DNA from: Candidatus Zixiibacteriota bacterium
Lineage (GTDB): Bacteria; Zixibacteria; MSB-5A5; JAABVY01; JAHJOQ01
Direction of reading: 5' to 3'
DNA: 8,035 nt
Assembly: GCA_024275215.1 (NCBI GenBank)
Contig: JAJRZO010000019.1
Location: 1-8,035 of the forward strand
Shown: positions 1 to 6,878 of the stretch, in pieces
Numbering within the stretch: position 1 is the first letter of the stretch
Layout: each line of letters begins with the position of its first letter
Made by a program: the position numbers and the translations under genes
Notes under the pieces: generated by a model
What the model was told of the DNA's origin: nothing
The model's database searches: none
The model's input: the letters and a program-made list of their open reading frames with translations, nothing else

Positions 1-45
1 AGTACATCGCTGCTCATTATTCTGGATTCTTCGCCGCAGTTATAT

Positions 46-51
46 TATAAT
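46..51 (+). promoter_or_regulatory. Possible -10 element for the saccharopine-dehydrogenase-like gene
   Basis: A perfect TATAAT lies at 46-51, about 33 bp before the ATG at 84. This would place transcription start near 58 and give a short leader containing the ribosome-binding site. The -35 region (about 21-29, TCTGGATTC) is a poor match to TTGACA, so the promoter call rests on the -10 alone. The first 50 bases hold no clear gene end. Confidence 0.35.
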
Positions 52-83
52 TGGGGTTTTTGATCAGTCATCGGGAGGTGAAT

Positions 84-1235
84 ATGCAACTGGCGGTTCT
101 CGGTTGCGGGCTGATGGGTCAGGCAGCCATCTATGATTTGACTAAGAATACTAAGATTGAAAAAATCATAGCTGTCGATATTGACATCGATAATGCCGAA
201 AAACTCAGGGCAAGATTCAACGACGACCGAATTGCCCCGATGCAGGCAGATATCACACGAATCGACGAGTTGAAATCAAAGCTCAAAGGTGTTGACGCTA
301 TACTTGGAGCGGTTCACTACAAATTTAATTACGATTTGTCGCGGATGGCTATCGAACTTGACGCACATTTCTGCGATCTCGGCGGCAACAATTCCGTTGT
401 TGACCGGCAGATGTCTCTTTCTGATGATGCTGCGAAAGCCGGTGTGTCGATCATACCTGATTGCGGTCTCGCACCGGGAATGGTCTCGGTCGTTGTCGCG
501 CACGGTGAGAAACGGTTCGACAGAGTCGATGACATTCATATCCGTGTCGGCGGTCACCCTCAAAATCCACAACCGCCGCTCGATTATATGCTCGTGTTCT
601 CTGTTGAAGGGCTGATAAATGAATATATCGAACCTGTTCGAGCTGTCAGGGATGGCGAAATCCAGACCTTACAGCCGCTGAGTGAAATCGAGGAATTGTC
701 ATTCCCATCACCATACGACAAACTCGAAGCATTCACCACATCCGGCGGTACATCAACCCTTGTTGGGACATATCATGGAAAAGTCAGGAATCTCGACTAC
801 AAGACTATCAGGTATCCGGGGCATTGCGACAAGATAAGAGTTTTTCTTGATCTCGGTTTCTTTTCATCGGATGAAATCGAAGTCGGCGGGCATACGATCG
901 CTCCGAGAAAGATGACCGGGAAGTTGTTCGAGAGATCATTGCCATCGAGCGGCAAAGATGTTGTTCTCGTACAGGTAGAATTGATAGGTGAAATCAACGG
1001 TAGCCGGAAGAGCCTGAAATACAGAATTATTGACTCGTTCGATGACAACACCGGCCTGACCGCAATGATGAGAATGACGGCATTTCCTGCAATCATAATT
1101 TCCCAGATGCAGGCTGACGGCAGAATCACCGCGCGCGGCACTGTCCCGCAGGAGATAGCAGTGCCACCCGATATATTTTTCGACGAACTTGCAAAACGAA
1201 ATATCGTGTTCGAGGAAATCTGGACAGATTTGTAG
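84..1235 (+). CDS. Saccharopine dehydrogenase family NAD(P)-dependent oxidoreductase (lysine-6-dehydrogenase-like)
   Basis: This 383-residue protein probably oxidises or reduces an amino-acid substrate with a nicotinamide cofactor in the cytoplasm. The N-terminal Rossmann fold opens with G7-C-G9-L-M-G12, the GxGxxG cofactor loop. An Asp (D32) at the end of the second strand suggests NAD rather than NADP. Family-typical segments follow: CDLGGN (97-102), PDCGLAPG (125-132) and the RYPGH motif (243-247), which is typical of saccharopine reductase and lysine dehydrogenase C-terminal domains. The length is close to that of bacterial lysine 6-dehydrogenases. ATG at 84 is preferred over TTG at 51 because GGAGGTG (74-80) lies just upstream of it and the Rossmann strand then starts at residue 2. 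An ACT-domain gene follows 151 bp downstream. The fold and family are secure, but the substrate is not: saccharopine, lysine or a carboxynorspermidine-type compound all remain possible. Confidence 0.88.
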   Translation: MQLAVLGCGLMGQAAIYDLTKNTKIEKIIAVDIDIDNAEKLRARFNDDRIAPMQADITRIDELKSKLKGVDAILGAVHYKFNYDLSRMAIELDAHFCDLGGNNSVVDRQMSLSDDAAKAGVSIIPDCGLAPGMVSVVVAHGEKRFDRVDDIHIRVGGHPQNPQPPLDYMLVFSVEGLINEYIEPVRAVRDGEIQTLQPLSEIEELSFPSPYDKLEAFTTSGGTSTLVGTYHGKVRNLDYKTIRYPGHCDKIRVFLDLGFFSSDEIEVGGHTIAPRKMTGKLFERSLPSSGKDVVLVQVELIGEINGSRKSLKYRIIDSFDDNTGLTAMMRMTAFPAIIISQMQADGRITARGTVPQEIAVPPDIFFDELAKRNIVFEEIWTDL

Positions 1236-1386
1236 TGACCGGTCAATATGTGATGCCTTGTGACATTTTGCCGCTTGACTTGGCGGAGCTTTACCCATTC
1301 TATGGGATACCCACCCTGTTGATACATTTATTATGATGGGCATCTGTGGGAAGCATTATCAATAACCTGCATATCGGAGGTTTACC

Positions 1387-1800
1387 ATGGGAGAGACCGT
1401 GCGAAAAGTCCAGTATTACTATGCCATAGTTACAGACAAACCGGGAGTGGGGCGAAGACTGCTGGAGCACCTGAGCGAAAAGAGTGTCAACCTGATTGCA
1501 TTTACTGCCTTTCCGGTTGGATATGGCAAGGCTCAGTTCGATTTTTTTCCGGAAGATGCCGACAAGTTGAAACTCGCAGCGAATGACGCCGGAATCGATC
1601 TGATTGGACCAAAGAAAGCGTTTCTTATCCAGGGTGAGAACAGAATCGGAGCGTTGATCGAACATCATTTGAACCTGTCAAATGCGGGAATCAATGCCTA
1701 TGCGGCTAATGGTGTTGCGAGCGGCGACGGCAGGTTCGGTTACATACTCTGGGTCAATCCCGAAGATTATGACAGAGCTGCCGAAACACTGGGTCTGTAG
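1387..1800 (+). CDS. Small protein with tandem ACT-like domains
   Basis: This 137-residue soluble protein appears to consist of two ACT-like ligand-binding domains and nothing else. The first (about residues 8-68) has the typical DKPGVGRRLLEHL pattern at 17-29 followed by a VNLIAF strand. The second (about 75-134) repeats the plan with an NRIGAL helix start (85-90), an AGINAY strand (100-105) and a final GYILWV strand (118-123). Stand-alone ACT proteins usually bind amino acids and regulate a partner enzyme. There is no catalytic or DNA-binding domain. GGAGG at 1376-1380, six bases before the ATG, supports the start. Its position downstream of an amino-acid dehydrogenase gene on the same strand suggests a role in sensing related amino acids, but that link is inference. 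The 151-bp gap leaves open whether the two share a transcript. Confidence 0.8.
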   Translation: MGETVRKVQYYYAIVTDKPGVGRRLLEHLSEKSVNLIAFTAFPVGYGKAQFDFFPEDADKLKLAANDAGIDLIGPKKAFLIQGENRIGALIEHHLNLSNAGINAYAANGVASGDGRFGYILWVNPEDYDRAAETLGL

Positions 1801-1830
1801 ATATTCCTCACATCCCAGTCAAACTATGCC

Positions 1831-1850
1831 GGCATGTTTTTCAACATGCC
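1831..1850. terminator. Hairpin in convergent gap, possible bidirectional terminator
   Basis: GGCATGTT (1831-1838) and AACATGCC (1843-1850) form a perfect 8-bp stem with a TTTC loop. It lies in the 79-bp gap between the ACT gene and the end of the minus-strand operon. Neither strand has a good T-tract right after the stem (CCCTTTGC on the plus strand), so it may be a weak terminator or an mRNA 3'-end stabiliser rather than a classic intrinsic terminator. Confidence 0.45.
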
Positions 1851-1879
1851 CCTTTGCAGTGATGATTTAGCAAGTTATT

Positions 1880-4800
1880 CTAAAACTCTGCGCCAAGCGA
1901 GAAATAGTATTTCGGGCTGGAAACCTGCGCCATATCGGTTTTCCATGCCTGGTCGAATTTCAGCACCATAAATCCGAGATTGACACGAGCGCCATAACCG
2001 AAACCGCTCTTGATACCTGTCAGATGTCCACCGCCTTCGCTCGTGCCACCTTTGAATAGTACGTTTTCATTCCATGCCGCTCCGACATCGAGAAAGATTG
2101 CTCCGCGCATCTGCGTCAGCACCAGCGGTAGGGGAAACTTGACGACAAAATAGTCGATGAATGGAAATCTGAACTCGATATTCGCCATGCCGTATTTCGT
2201 GCCCTGAATTTCATAGTAATTATATCCGCGAAGCGGTGTGACAACTTTCGAGAAATAAAGGTTTTCCACGCCATATATGGCGAGTTCGGGTCTTGCGCTT
2301 CCAATCCAGTTGGATGTTCCACCGAGGAAAAACTGTTTTGGATTGTTGCCTTCGGAGACACCGCCTGATGCTCGAACAGCAAGACCGTACCTTTTGGCAA
2401 AATGGAAATACTTGCGCATATCGAAAGTAACAGCCCAGTAATCGATTGCATTATCATTGAGATTGAGAGTGCGTTCAGCAGAAACTTTGTATCGCTTTCC
2501 ATTGACCGGGCCGGTGATTCCCCAGAGTATGTTGTCAGTAACCCATGAAAACTCAGCGGTTGTTATGCGATTCTTCGAGTCATCATACGGCGGATCAAAG
2601 TATTTCCGATCGATATACAAGTGCGAAATATCAAGCTGTAACCGCGTAAAGATTGAAAATGGATACGATGCACTTGCCACGCCGCCGTAGAATCGATCAT
2701 AGAATAACCGATTGAGAGGGTCGATATAGTAATTTTTCGAATGGAACACACCGAGTCTCCAGTTGATCCTTCTGGCATTATTCAGATAGAAGAACTGGAA
2801 GTTTGTCTGATCAATCGCATTGACGACATCCGTAGCAAGATAGAACTGGTGATTGCCAAGGTAGTCCGAGACCAGCAGATATGACTGTCCGCGAAGGCCA
2901 AAGAATGTATCGTATGAAAACCCGCCGGTAACCAGATCAAGCGAAAATTTCGGTTTGTATGGATTGATAGGATACTCGCCATCCTTAGTCTTGGCATAGA
3001 GCGTATCTTCCTGACCCGGATTTACCAGTGTCGATAATGTATCCGGACGTCTTTCAGGACGTCTCCGCTGAAAATCATCCGACTTGAAAACATAATCCGC
3101 AAGATCCTCATCATCATAGTTACTGCCTTCAGCAAAATTTGACGAATCCGCGGTTGTCGACGAATCATGCTCAATACTCTCATTGACAAGTCGGGGAAGG
3201 CTATCGTCCATTCGTCCTGCCGCAAACGCAGTCTTCAAAAGACTATCCGGGCTGTCAGCAACCGGCTTGATGTTCTTTAGAAGATAAATATCAAATCCAC
3301 CTTTGTGGAAAGACGAAAAAGCAATTTCATTACCCTTGGGTGACCATGTCGGAGTCGCGACATTGGTCAGTACATTAGTGATGGGGAACGGTTGCCGAGT
3401 ATCGAGATCAAGTATATACAGATTATCGATACCGTTGTAATTCGCAACGAAACATATCTTGCTTCCATCGGGAGACCACACAGGATTTCTCTTTCTGGTT
3501 GAATCAGACGTGATACCATCGATTGCGCCAGTCTCGAGATCAAGCATATAAATATTGTATGTTCCGAACTCCAGATCTATTATGTCTTTCGGGTCGCGCG
3601 CATCGGCTGACGGTCTGTCTGATGCAAAAACGATATGTTTTCCATCGGGTGAAATCGCCGGTTCCTGATCCTCATAGTAGTCGTCAGTCAATTGCCTGAG
3701 TTTGTCCGTAGTCAGGTCAAGCAGATACAGGTCACTCTTCCCGTCTTTGACACCAGTGAAAACAATCGAATTGCCATCAGTGCCTCCCCACGATGGCGAA
3801 AACACTGAGTTGAAACCGAACTCATATTTCTTGTAGACCCTTTTCTTTCGGACATTAACCAGCCTGAGAGCATCCTCGCCTTTGGATTTGGAAACAAATG
3901 CGATATTCCTGCCATCAGGCGACCATGACATCCCGGATACATACGAGTGCAACGATTCGAGATCGGCTGTACGCGCGCCTTTGACTACTGTGGAAAGCTG
4001 TTCGCCATCGACTGTGGAAATAATGACAATTTCAGTATAATCTGATTTGTCGGTGAAAATCGCAAGTTTATCCCCCGATGGTGCGAATGCCGGACGCTCG
4101 TTGAAATACGATCCATCCTTCTCATGGTCGGTAAGCTGTCGCGCGAACTCCCCCGGTTCGAGTCGGTCGGAAATTTCAGGCCAGTACAGTTTTTTGCAAT
4201 ACTTGAAGAATCTCTCTCCAAATTCTTTTTGGTCAAGACCGATCGTTTTCTTCATGGTCTTGTCCATTGTCAGGTAGACTTTGCCCTTCTTCCATATTTC
4301 CGCGAGTTTCTCTATCCCGTATGTATCGACAAGAAACTTGACAGCGAGTTGTCCTTCTTTGTATGCAAGGTATCCGCCAACATATGCGAGAGGCGGAGTG
4401 TAGTTGTTGATAGTCGCATCTCGCATCACCATGTCTGCCCAGTAATCCCAACCGAATCGGGAGGAATACTCGGCATATCCCTCCGCAAACCATAGCGGAG
4501 GACTGAAGAGCGCTCCTCTCGACAGCAGCGAACTGAAAGACTTGCCATAGAGCATATCAAATGTCACGGCATGGGTCAGCTCGTGGTGCAAGACATGCCG
4601 AAAATCTTCATAGGATCCGTTGTATGGCATCACCATTCGGTTCTTGAAAACCTCGGTAAACCCGCCTGTCCCCTCGCCGAGAAGCTGATTTGTTATGTTA
4701 GTCTGCTGGAATTCGTTCGGAGAATCATAAATGAAAATTGGGATACGTTTCCTGAGCCTGTAGTTTAGCTCTTCTGAGATGATCACATAGGAGGATTCGA

Positions 4801-5008
4801 CAACATCCGCCGCGAATTTGGCAAGATGATATGAGTTCTGATAGAAGTATATGTCGAAATGAGGGGTCTGTATGAATTCCCAGTTGAATCTTTTCCACTG
4901 GACTTTATTCTTGCCAAAATATTCTTCCTGAGCATGCAGGGACACATTTGCAAAGGCAAGAATCAGGATCGCAATTATAAATATCAGGAAAGTTTTCGTC
5001 TTATTCAT
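1880..5008 (-). CDS. Omp85-like outer-membrane protein fused to an HExxH metallopeptidase and a TolB-like PD40 beta-propeller
   Basis: This 1042-residue envelope protein has four parts. A signal peptide covers residues 1-27 (a hydrophobic run, then HAQ). A peptidase-MA-like gluzincin domain covers about 28-290, with the zinc motif H142-E-L-T-H146 and the likely third ligand E176 in WFAEGYAEY. A TolB-like propeller covers about 300-580, with five or six PD40 repeats built on xxSPDGxxIxF (about 308, 362, 404, 452, 511 and 555). After a polar, acidic linker (about 585-680) comes a C-terminal barrel. The barrel has the Omp85 L6-loop signature as LRGY (926-929), then IEFRFPF (944-950), FLDVGAAW (972-979) and a terminal Phe, the usual BAM-recognised end. 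No POTRA domain is visible. The start is supported by AGAGG four bases upstream. It begins 14 bp after murA, so the two are probably co-transcribed. Peptidase activity, surface topology and substrate are unknown. Databases would probably call it a BamA/TamA-family or PD40-repeat protein. Confidence 0.88.
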   Translation of the reverse strand: MNKTKTFLIFIIAILILAFANVSLHAQEEYFGKNKVQWKRFNWEFIQTPHFDIYFYQNSYHLAKFAADVVESSYVIISEELNYRLRKRIPIFIYDSPNEFQQTNITNQLLGEGTGGFTEVFKNRMVMPYNGSYEDFRHVLHHELTHAVTFDMLYGKSFSSLLSRGALFSPPLWFAEGYAEYSSRFGWDYWADMVMRDATINNYTPPLAYVGGYLAYKEGQLAVKFLVDTYGIEKLAEIWKKGKVYLTMDKTMKKTIGLDQKEFGERFFKYCKKLYWPEISDRLEPGEFARQLTDHEKDGSYFNERPAFAPSGDKLAIFTDKSDYTEIVIISTVDGEQLSTVVKGARTADLESLHSYVSGMSWSPDGRNIAFVSKSKGEDALRLVNVRKKRVYKKYEFGFNSVFSPSWGGTDGNSIVFTGVKDGKSDLYLLDLTTDKLRQLTDDYYEDQEPAISPDGKHIVFASDRPSADARDPKDIIDLEFGTYNIYMLDLETGAIDGITSDSTRKRNPVWSPDGSKICFVANYNGIDNLYILDLDTRQPFPITNVLTNVATPTWSPKGNEIAFSSFHKGGFDIYLLKNIKPVADSPDSLLKTAFAAGRMDDSLPRLVNESIEHDSSTTADSSNFAEGSNYDDEDLADYVFKSDDFQRRRPERRPDTLSTLVNPGQEDTLYAKTKDGEYPINPYKPKFSLDLVTGGFSYDTFFGLRGQSYLLVSDYLGNHQFYLATDVVNAIDQTNFQFFYLNNARRINWRLGVFHSKNYYIDPLNRLFYDRFYGGVASASYPFSIFTRLQLDISHLYIDRKYFDPPYDDSKNRITTAEFSWVTDNILWGITGPVNGKRYKVSAERTLNLNDNAIDYWAVTFDMRKYFHFAKRYGLAVRASGGVSEGNNPKQFFLGGTSNWIGSARPELAIYGVENLYFSKVVTPLRGYNYYEIQGTKYGMANIEFRFPFIDYFVVKFPLPLVLTQMRGAIFLDVGAAWNENVLFKGGTSEGGGHLTGIKSGFGYGARVNLGFMVLKFDQAWKTDMAQVSSPKYYFSLGAEF

Positions 5009-5020
5009 TGGACCTCTCTT
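5009..5020 (-). promoter_or_regulatory. Ribosome-binding site of the Omp85-like fusion gene
   Basis: On the minus strand AAGAGAGGTCCA precedes the ATG at 5008, with AGAGG four bases from the start. It fills most of the 14-bp gap after the murA stop codon. This favours translation of both genes from one mRNA, possibly with reinitiation. Confidence 0.6.
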
Positions 5021-5022
5021 AT

Positions 5023-6285
5023 CTAATCCGGCACTCTTTGTATATCGGCTCCGAGCGATGAGAGTTTTTCCTCAATTTTGTGATAACCCGTGTCGACGTG
5101 ATATATTCTTCGTATCTGAGTCTCATTGTCGGCAGCCAGCGCAGCAGTCACAAGTCCTGCGCCTGCTCTTATGTCTGATGCCATGACGGATGTACCCTGA
5201 AGTCGTTCAACTCCTTCGATAGTCGCTTCGTTTGAGGAAATTGTGACATTCGCTCCCATACGTTTTAGTTCCATAGCTGCTGCGAAGCGATCCTCGAAGA
5301 CAGTCTCCCTGATCCGGCTGACCCCATCAGCCACCGCTGCAACTGCCGTGAAATTCGGCTGAAGATCGGTTGGGAATCCCGGATATGGAAATGTAGTTAT
5401 GTCAAACGGTCCCATGCGTTTGTCGCAAGTAATTGACATACCGCCGTTTTTCATCTCAGTGCTTGCGCCTGACTCCTGGAGTTTCTGGATCACCATGCCA
5501 AGATCCTGCGGCCGACAGTTGTCGAGCGTGATACTTCCACCCGCAGTCGCACAAGCGCACAGATAAGTCCCTGCCACGAGCCTGTCCGGCATGACTGTGT
5601 GATCGACTGCGCGAAGTTCTTTGACTCCCTTGATGATCATTGTCGGCGTACCGGCTCCGGATATTGCTGCACCCATATTATTGAGGAATTCAGCGAGATC
5701 GACAACTTCAGGATCAAGTGCGGCATTTATAATCGTAGTCGTTCCTGTTGCCGTAACGGCTCCCATCATGATATTCTCAGTGCCTGTATGAGATGGCCTG
5801 TCGAAACAAAATGTGCCGCCGGAGAGCCTGTCACACTCGGCGATAATATAACCTGCGTTTTCATCTATGCTCGCGCCAAGCATTCGGAATCCTTTGATAT
5901 GCAAATCAACCGGTCTCTGGCCGAGCGAACATCCCCCGGGAAGCGAGACTTTGGCTTTGCCGAGACGCGCCAGCAACGGGCCGAGTACCATAAAAGATGC
6001 TCGCATCTGACTTACAAGCTCGTATGGTGCTTCATGGCTGGTCAGGTTTTCCGCATTGATTGATATTGTATTGGCAGATTTATCCCATTTAACTTTGGCA
6101 CCGAGTATTTCGAGGAGGTCGACTGTTGTCCTGATGTCTCTAAGTTCCGGGACATCCCGAATCACGGATGTTCCCTTGTCGGCGAGGATTGATGCGAACA
6201 GAATCGGCAGGGCGGCATTTTTCGATCCGTCAACACGTACAGTCCCTTTGAGTTTCCTGCCTCCGCGAACGATCAGTTTATCCAT
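5023..6285 (-). CDS. murA: UDP-N-acetylglucosamine 1-carboxyvinyltransferase (MurA)
   Basis: MurA transfers enolpyruvate from phosphoenolpyruvate to UDP-GlcNAc, the first committed step of peptidoglycan synthesis in the cytoplasm. At 420 residues the protein has the normal length. Key residues are visible: K22-N23 in GSKNAALP, the catalytic Cys119 in LPGGCSLGQRPVDLH (equivalent to E. coli Cys115), D307 in FPTD (equivalent to Asp305), and the conserved C-terminal DIRAGAGLV and RIYHVDTGYHKIEEKL segments. Having Cys rather than Asp at the active site predicts fosfomycin sensitivity at the target level. The ATG at 6285 gives the family's usual MDKLIVRGG start. The frame stays open upstream to 6360 without conserved sequence. 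GGGAG lies 11 bases before this ATG, a rather long spacing. It is first in a two-gene unit with the Omp85-like fusion. Confidence 0.97.
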   Translation of the reverse strand: MDKLIVRGGRKLKGTVRVDGSKNAALPILFASILADKGTSVIRDVPELRDIRTTVDLLEILGAKVKWDKSANTISINAENLTSHEAPYELVSQMRASFMVLGPLLARLGKAKVSLPGGCSLGQRPVDLHIKGFRMLGASIDENAGYIIAECDRLSGGTFCFDRPSHTGTENIMMGAVTATGTTTIINAALDPEVVDLAEFLNNMGAAISGAGTPTMIIKGVKELRAVDHTVMPDRLVAGTYLCACATAGGSITLDNCRPQDLGMVIQKLQESGASTEMKNGGMSITCDKRMGPFDITTFPYPGFPTDLQPNFTAVAAVADGVSRIRETVFEDRFAAAMELKRMGANVTISSNEATIEGVERLQGTSVMASDIRAGAGLVTAALAADNETQIRRIYHVDTGYHKIEEKLSSLGADIQRVPD

Positions 6286-6572
6286 GTCGGTCTCAACTCC
6301 CTGAATGTAACTTGGTGATTTTCGGCATATTCCTCTTATACAGACACGAGAAAACAGCAATACTTATACAATAACAGTCATGGTTCCAATCTATGTTTAT
6401 CAAACGGTCTGAGCAAATCCGAAATGGTCCTGCCCGCAATTGATTATACATTTTTTCTTTCTTGGAATCCCACAAGATTGCAACAATGCGGAGTATGAGC
6501 AGGACAGTAGGGTAAAATCAGGCTGTGTACCATAGGCAACAAGCTTGGGTACTTGTGGGCGACAGGTATTAT
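6286..6572. other. Intergenic region upstream of murA with no recognisable gene
   Basis: This 287-bp stretch is the murA side of the divergent gap. Short open frames cross it on both strands, but none has a good ribosome-binding site or a recognisable protein. No tRNA or riboswitch was recognised. The only element I can propose is the -10-like hexamer at 6443-6448. Near 6527-6552 GTACC and GGTAC form a small inverted repeat of unknown meaning. Confidence 0.5.
6443..6448 (-). promoter_or_regulatory. Possible -10 element for the murA operon
   Basis: Read on the minus strand, this is a perfect TATAAT about 158 bp before the murA start. No good TTGACA-like -35 sits 16-18 bp further upstream (the sequence there reads GGGATT). 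In an AT-rich intergenic stretch this could be chance. If used, it would give a leader of about 150 nt. Confidence 0.25.
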
Positions 6573-6623
6573 GAGGTTGTCTCAAAAGCTTTGATTTACA
6601 CAAGTGGAGTTCTGGCTTTGTCG

Positions 6624-6643
6624 CCCCCCGCGAAGGCGGGGGG
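6624..6643. repeat. REP-type hairpin 1
   Basis: CCCCCCGC (6624-6631) pairs with GCGGGGGG (6636-6643) around a GAAG loop, giving an 8-bp all-GC stem. One extra G (6644) follows. It looks like a variant of the ATTCCCGC-GAAG-GCGGGAAT type, with the A/T pairs replaced. Confidence 0.6.
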
Positions 6644-6669
6644 GCATTTAACATCAACGCATTCAATGG

Positions 6670-6689
6670 ATTCCCGCCTGCGCGGGAAT
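6670..6689. repeat. REP-type hairpin 2
   Basis: ATTCCCGC (6670-6677) and GCGGGAAT (6682-6689) form a perfect 8-bp stem around a CTGC loop. This is the classic form of a widespread bacterial interspersed palindrome. It lies 26 bp from hairpin 1, a paired arrangement typical of BIME or REP doublets. Confidence 0.65.
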
Positions 6690-6843
6690 GACGCTACTTA
6701 TTTCCGTAAACAAGATTACCTGTATTTCACATCTTCTGGGACAGCCTCTTCTCACCTGCCTCTCTCTGTTCGTAATTCATATTTTAATGCGTTGAAGGTT
6801 TTCAGCAATCCTATTGGGATAGAACATCCCCGGCCTGACATCA

Positions 6844-6872
6844 TTGACAAAACACTCATTTAGGAGTATGAT
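6844..6872 (+). promoter_or_regulatory. Strong sigma-70-type promoter for holB
   Basis: A perfect -35 TTGACA (6844-6849) and -10 TATGAT (6867-6872, five of six) are separated by exactly 17 bp. Transcription should begin at about 6878-6880, on top of the first possible start codon of holB at 6879. This bears on the choice of start and on whether the mRNA is leaderless. Confidence 0.6.
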
Positions 6873-6878
6873 TGAGAA

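Larger units (their letters stand above)
6573..6748. mobile_element. MITE-like element with terminal inverted repeats and two REP-type hairpins
   Basis: The ends form imperfect inverted repeats: GAGGTTGTCTCAAAAG (6573-6588) matches the reverse complement of 6733-6748 at 13 of 16 positions, and all three mismatches are transitions. Weaker similarity continues inward for about 10 bp. The 176-bp interior has no transposase and contains two strong GC-rich hairpins. These resemble the ATTCCCGC...GCGGGAAT repeats scattered through many bacterial genomes (REP/BIME or Neisseria dRS3-like). No clear target-site duplication is visible. The end sequence resembles insertion-sequence termini with a GAGGxTGTCxCAAAA pattern, which is a recollection and not a database match. 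The best reading is a small non-autonomous element moved in trans. Confidence 0.55.

Noticed and set aside
1270..1306. Short inverted repeats (CCGC...GCGG and CCCAT...ATGGG) after the dehydrogenase gene
   Set aside because: Stems are only 4-5 bp and no T-tract follows, so I cannot support a terminator.
797..1343. Long minus-strand open frames overlapping the end of the saccharopine-dehydrogenase-like gene
   Set aside because: They lie antisense to a well-supported gene, have no family-like sequence, and have compositions typical of shadow frames.
1300..1668. Minus-strand frame of 122 codons across the ACT gene
   Set aside because: It is antisense to the ACT-domain gene, which has a good ribosome-binding site and a recognisable fold pattern. 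The frame itself looks like nothing known.
6286..6360. Upstream extension of murA by 25 codons
   Set aside because: The extension is not conserved in MurA proteins, and the ATG at 6285 gives the family's usual MDKLIVRGG start.
6381..6392. GGTTCCAATC, resembling a tRNA T-loop
   Set aside because: No acceptor, D or anticodon arm can be folded around it on either strand.
6400..6666. Minus-strand frame of 88 codons upstream of murA
   Set aside because: It starts inside the repeat element and has a Cys/Pro-rich sequence without recognisable domains. It is probably chance.
6525..6863. Plus-strand frame of 112 codons in the murA-holB gap
   Set aside because: It runs straight through the MITE-like element and both hairpins, has no good ribosome-binding site, and its translation is low-complexity with no family resemblance.
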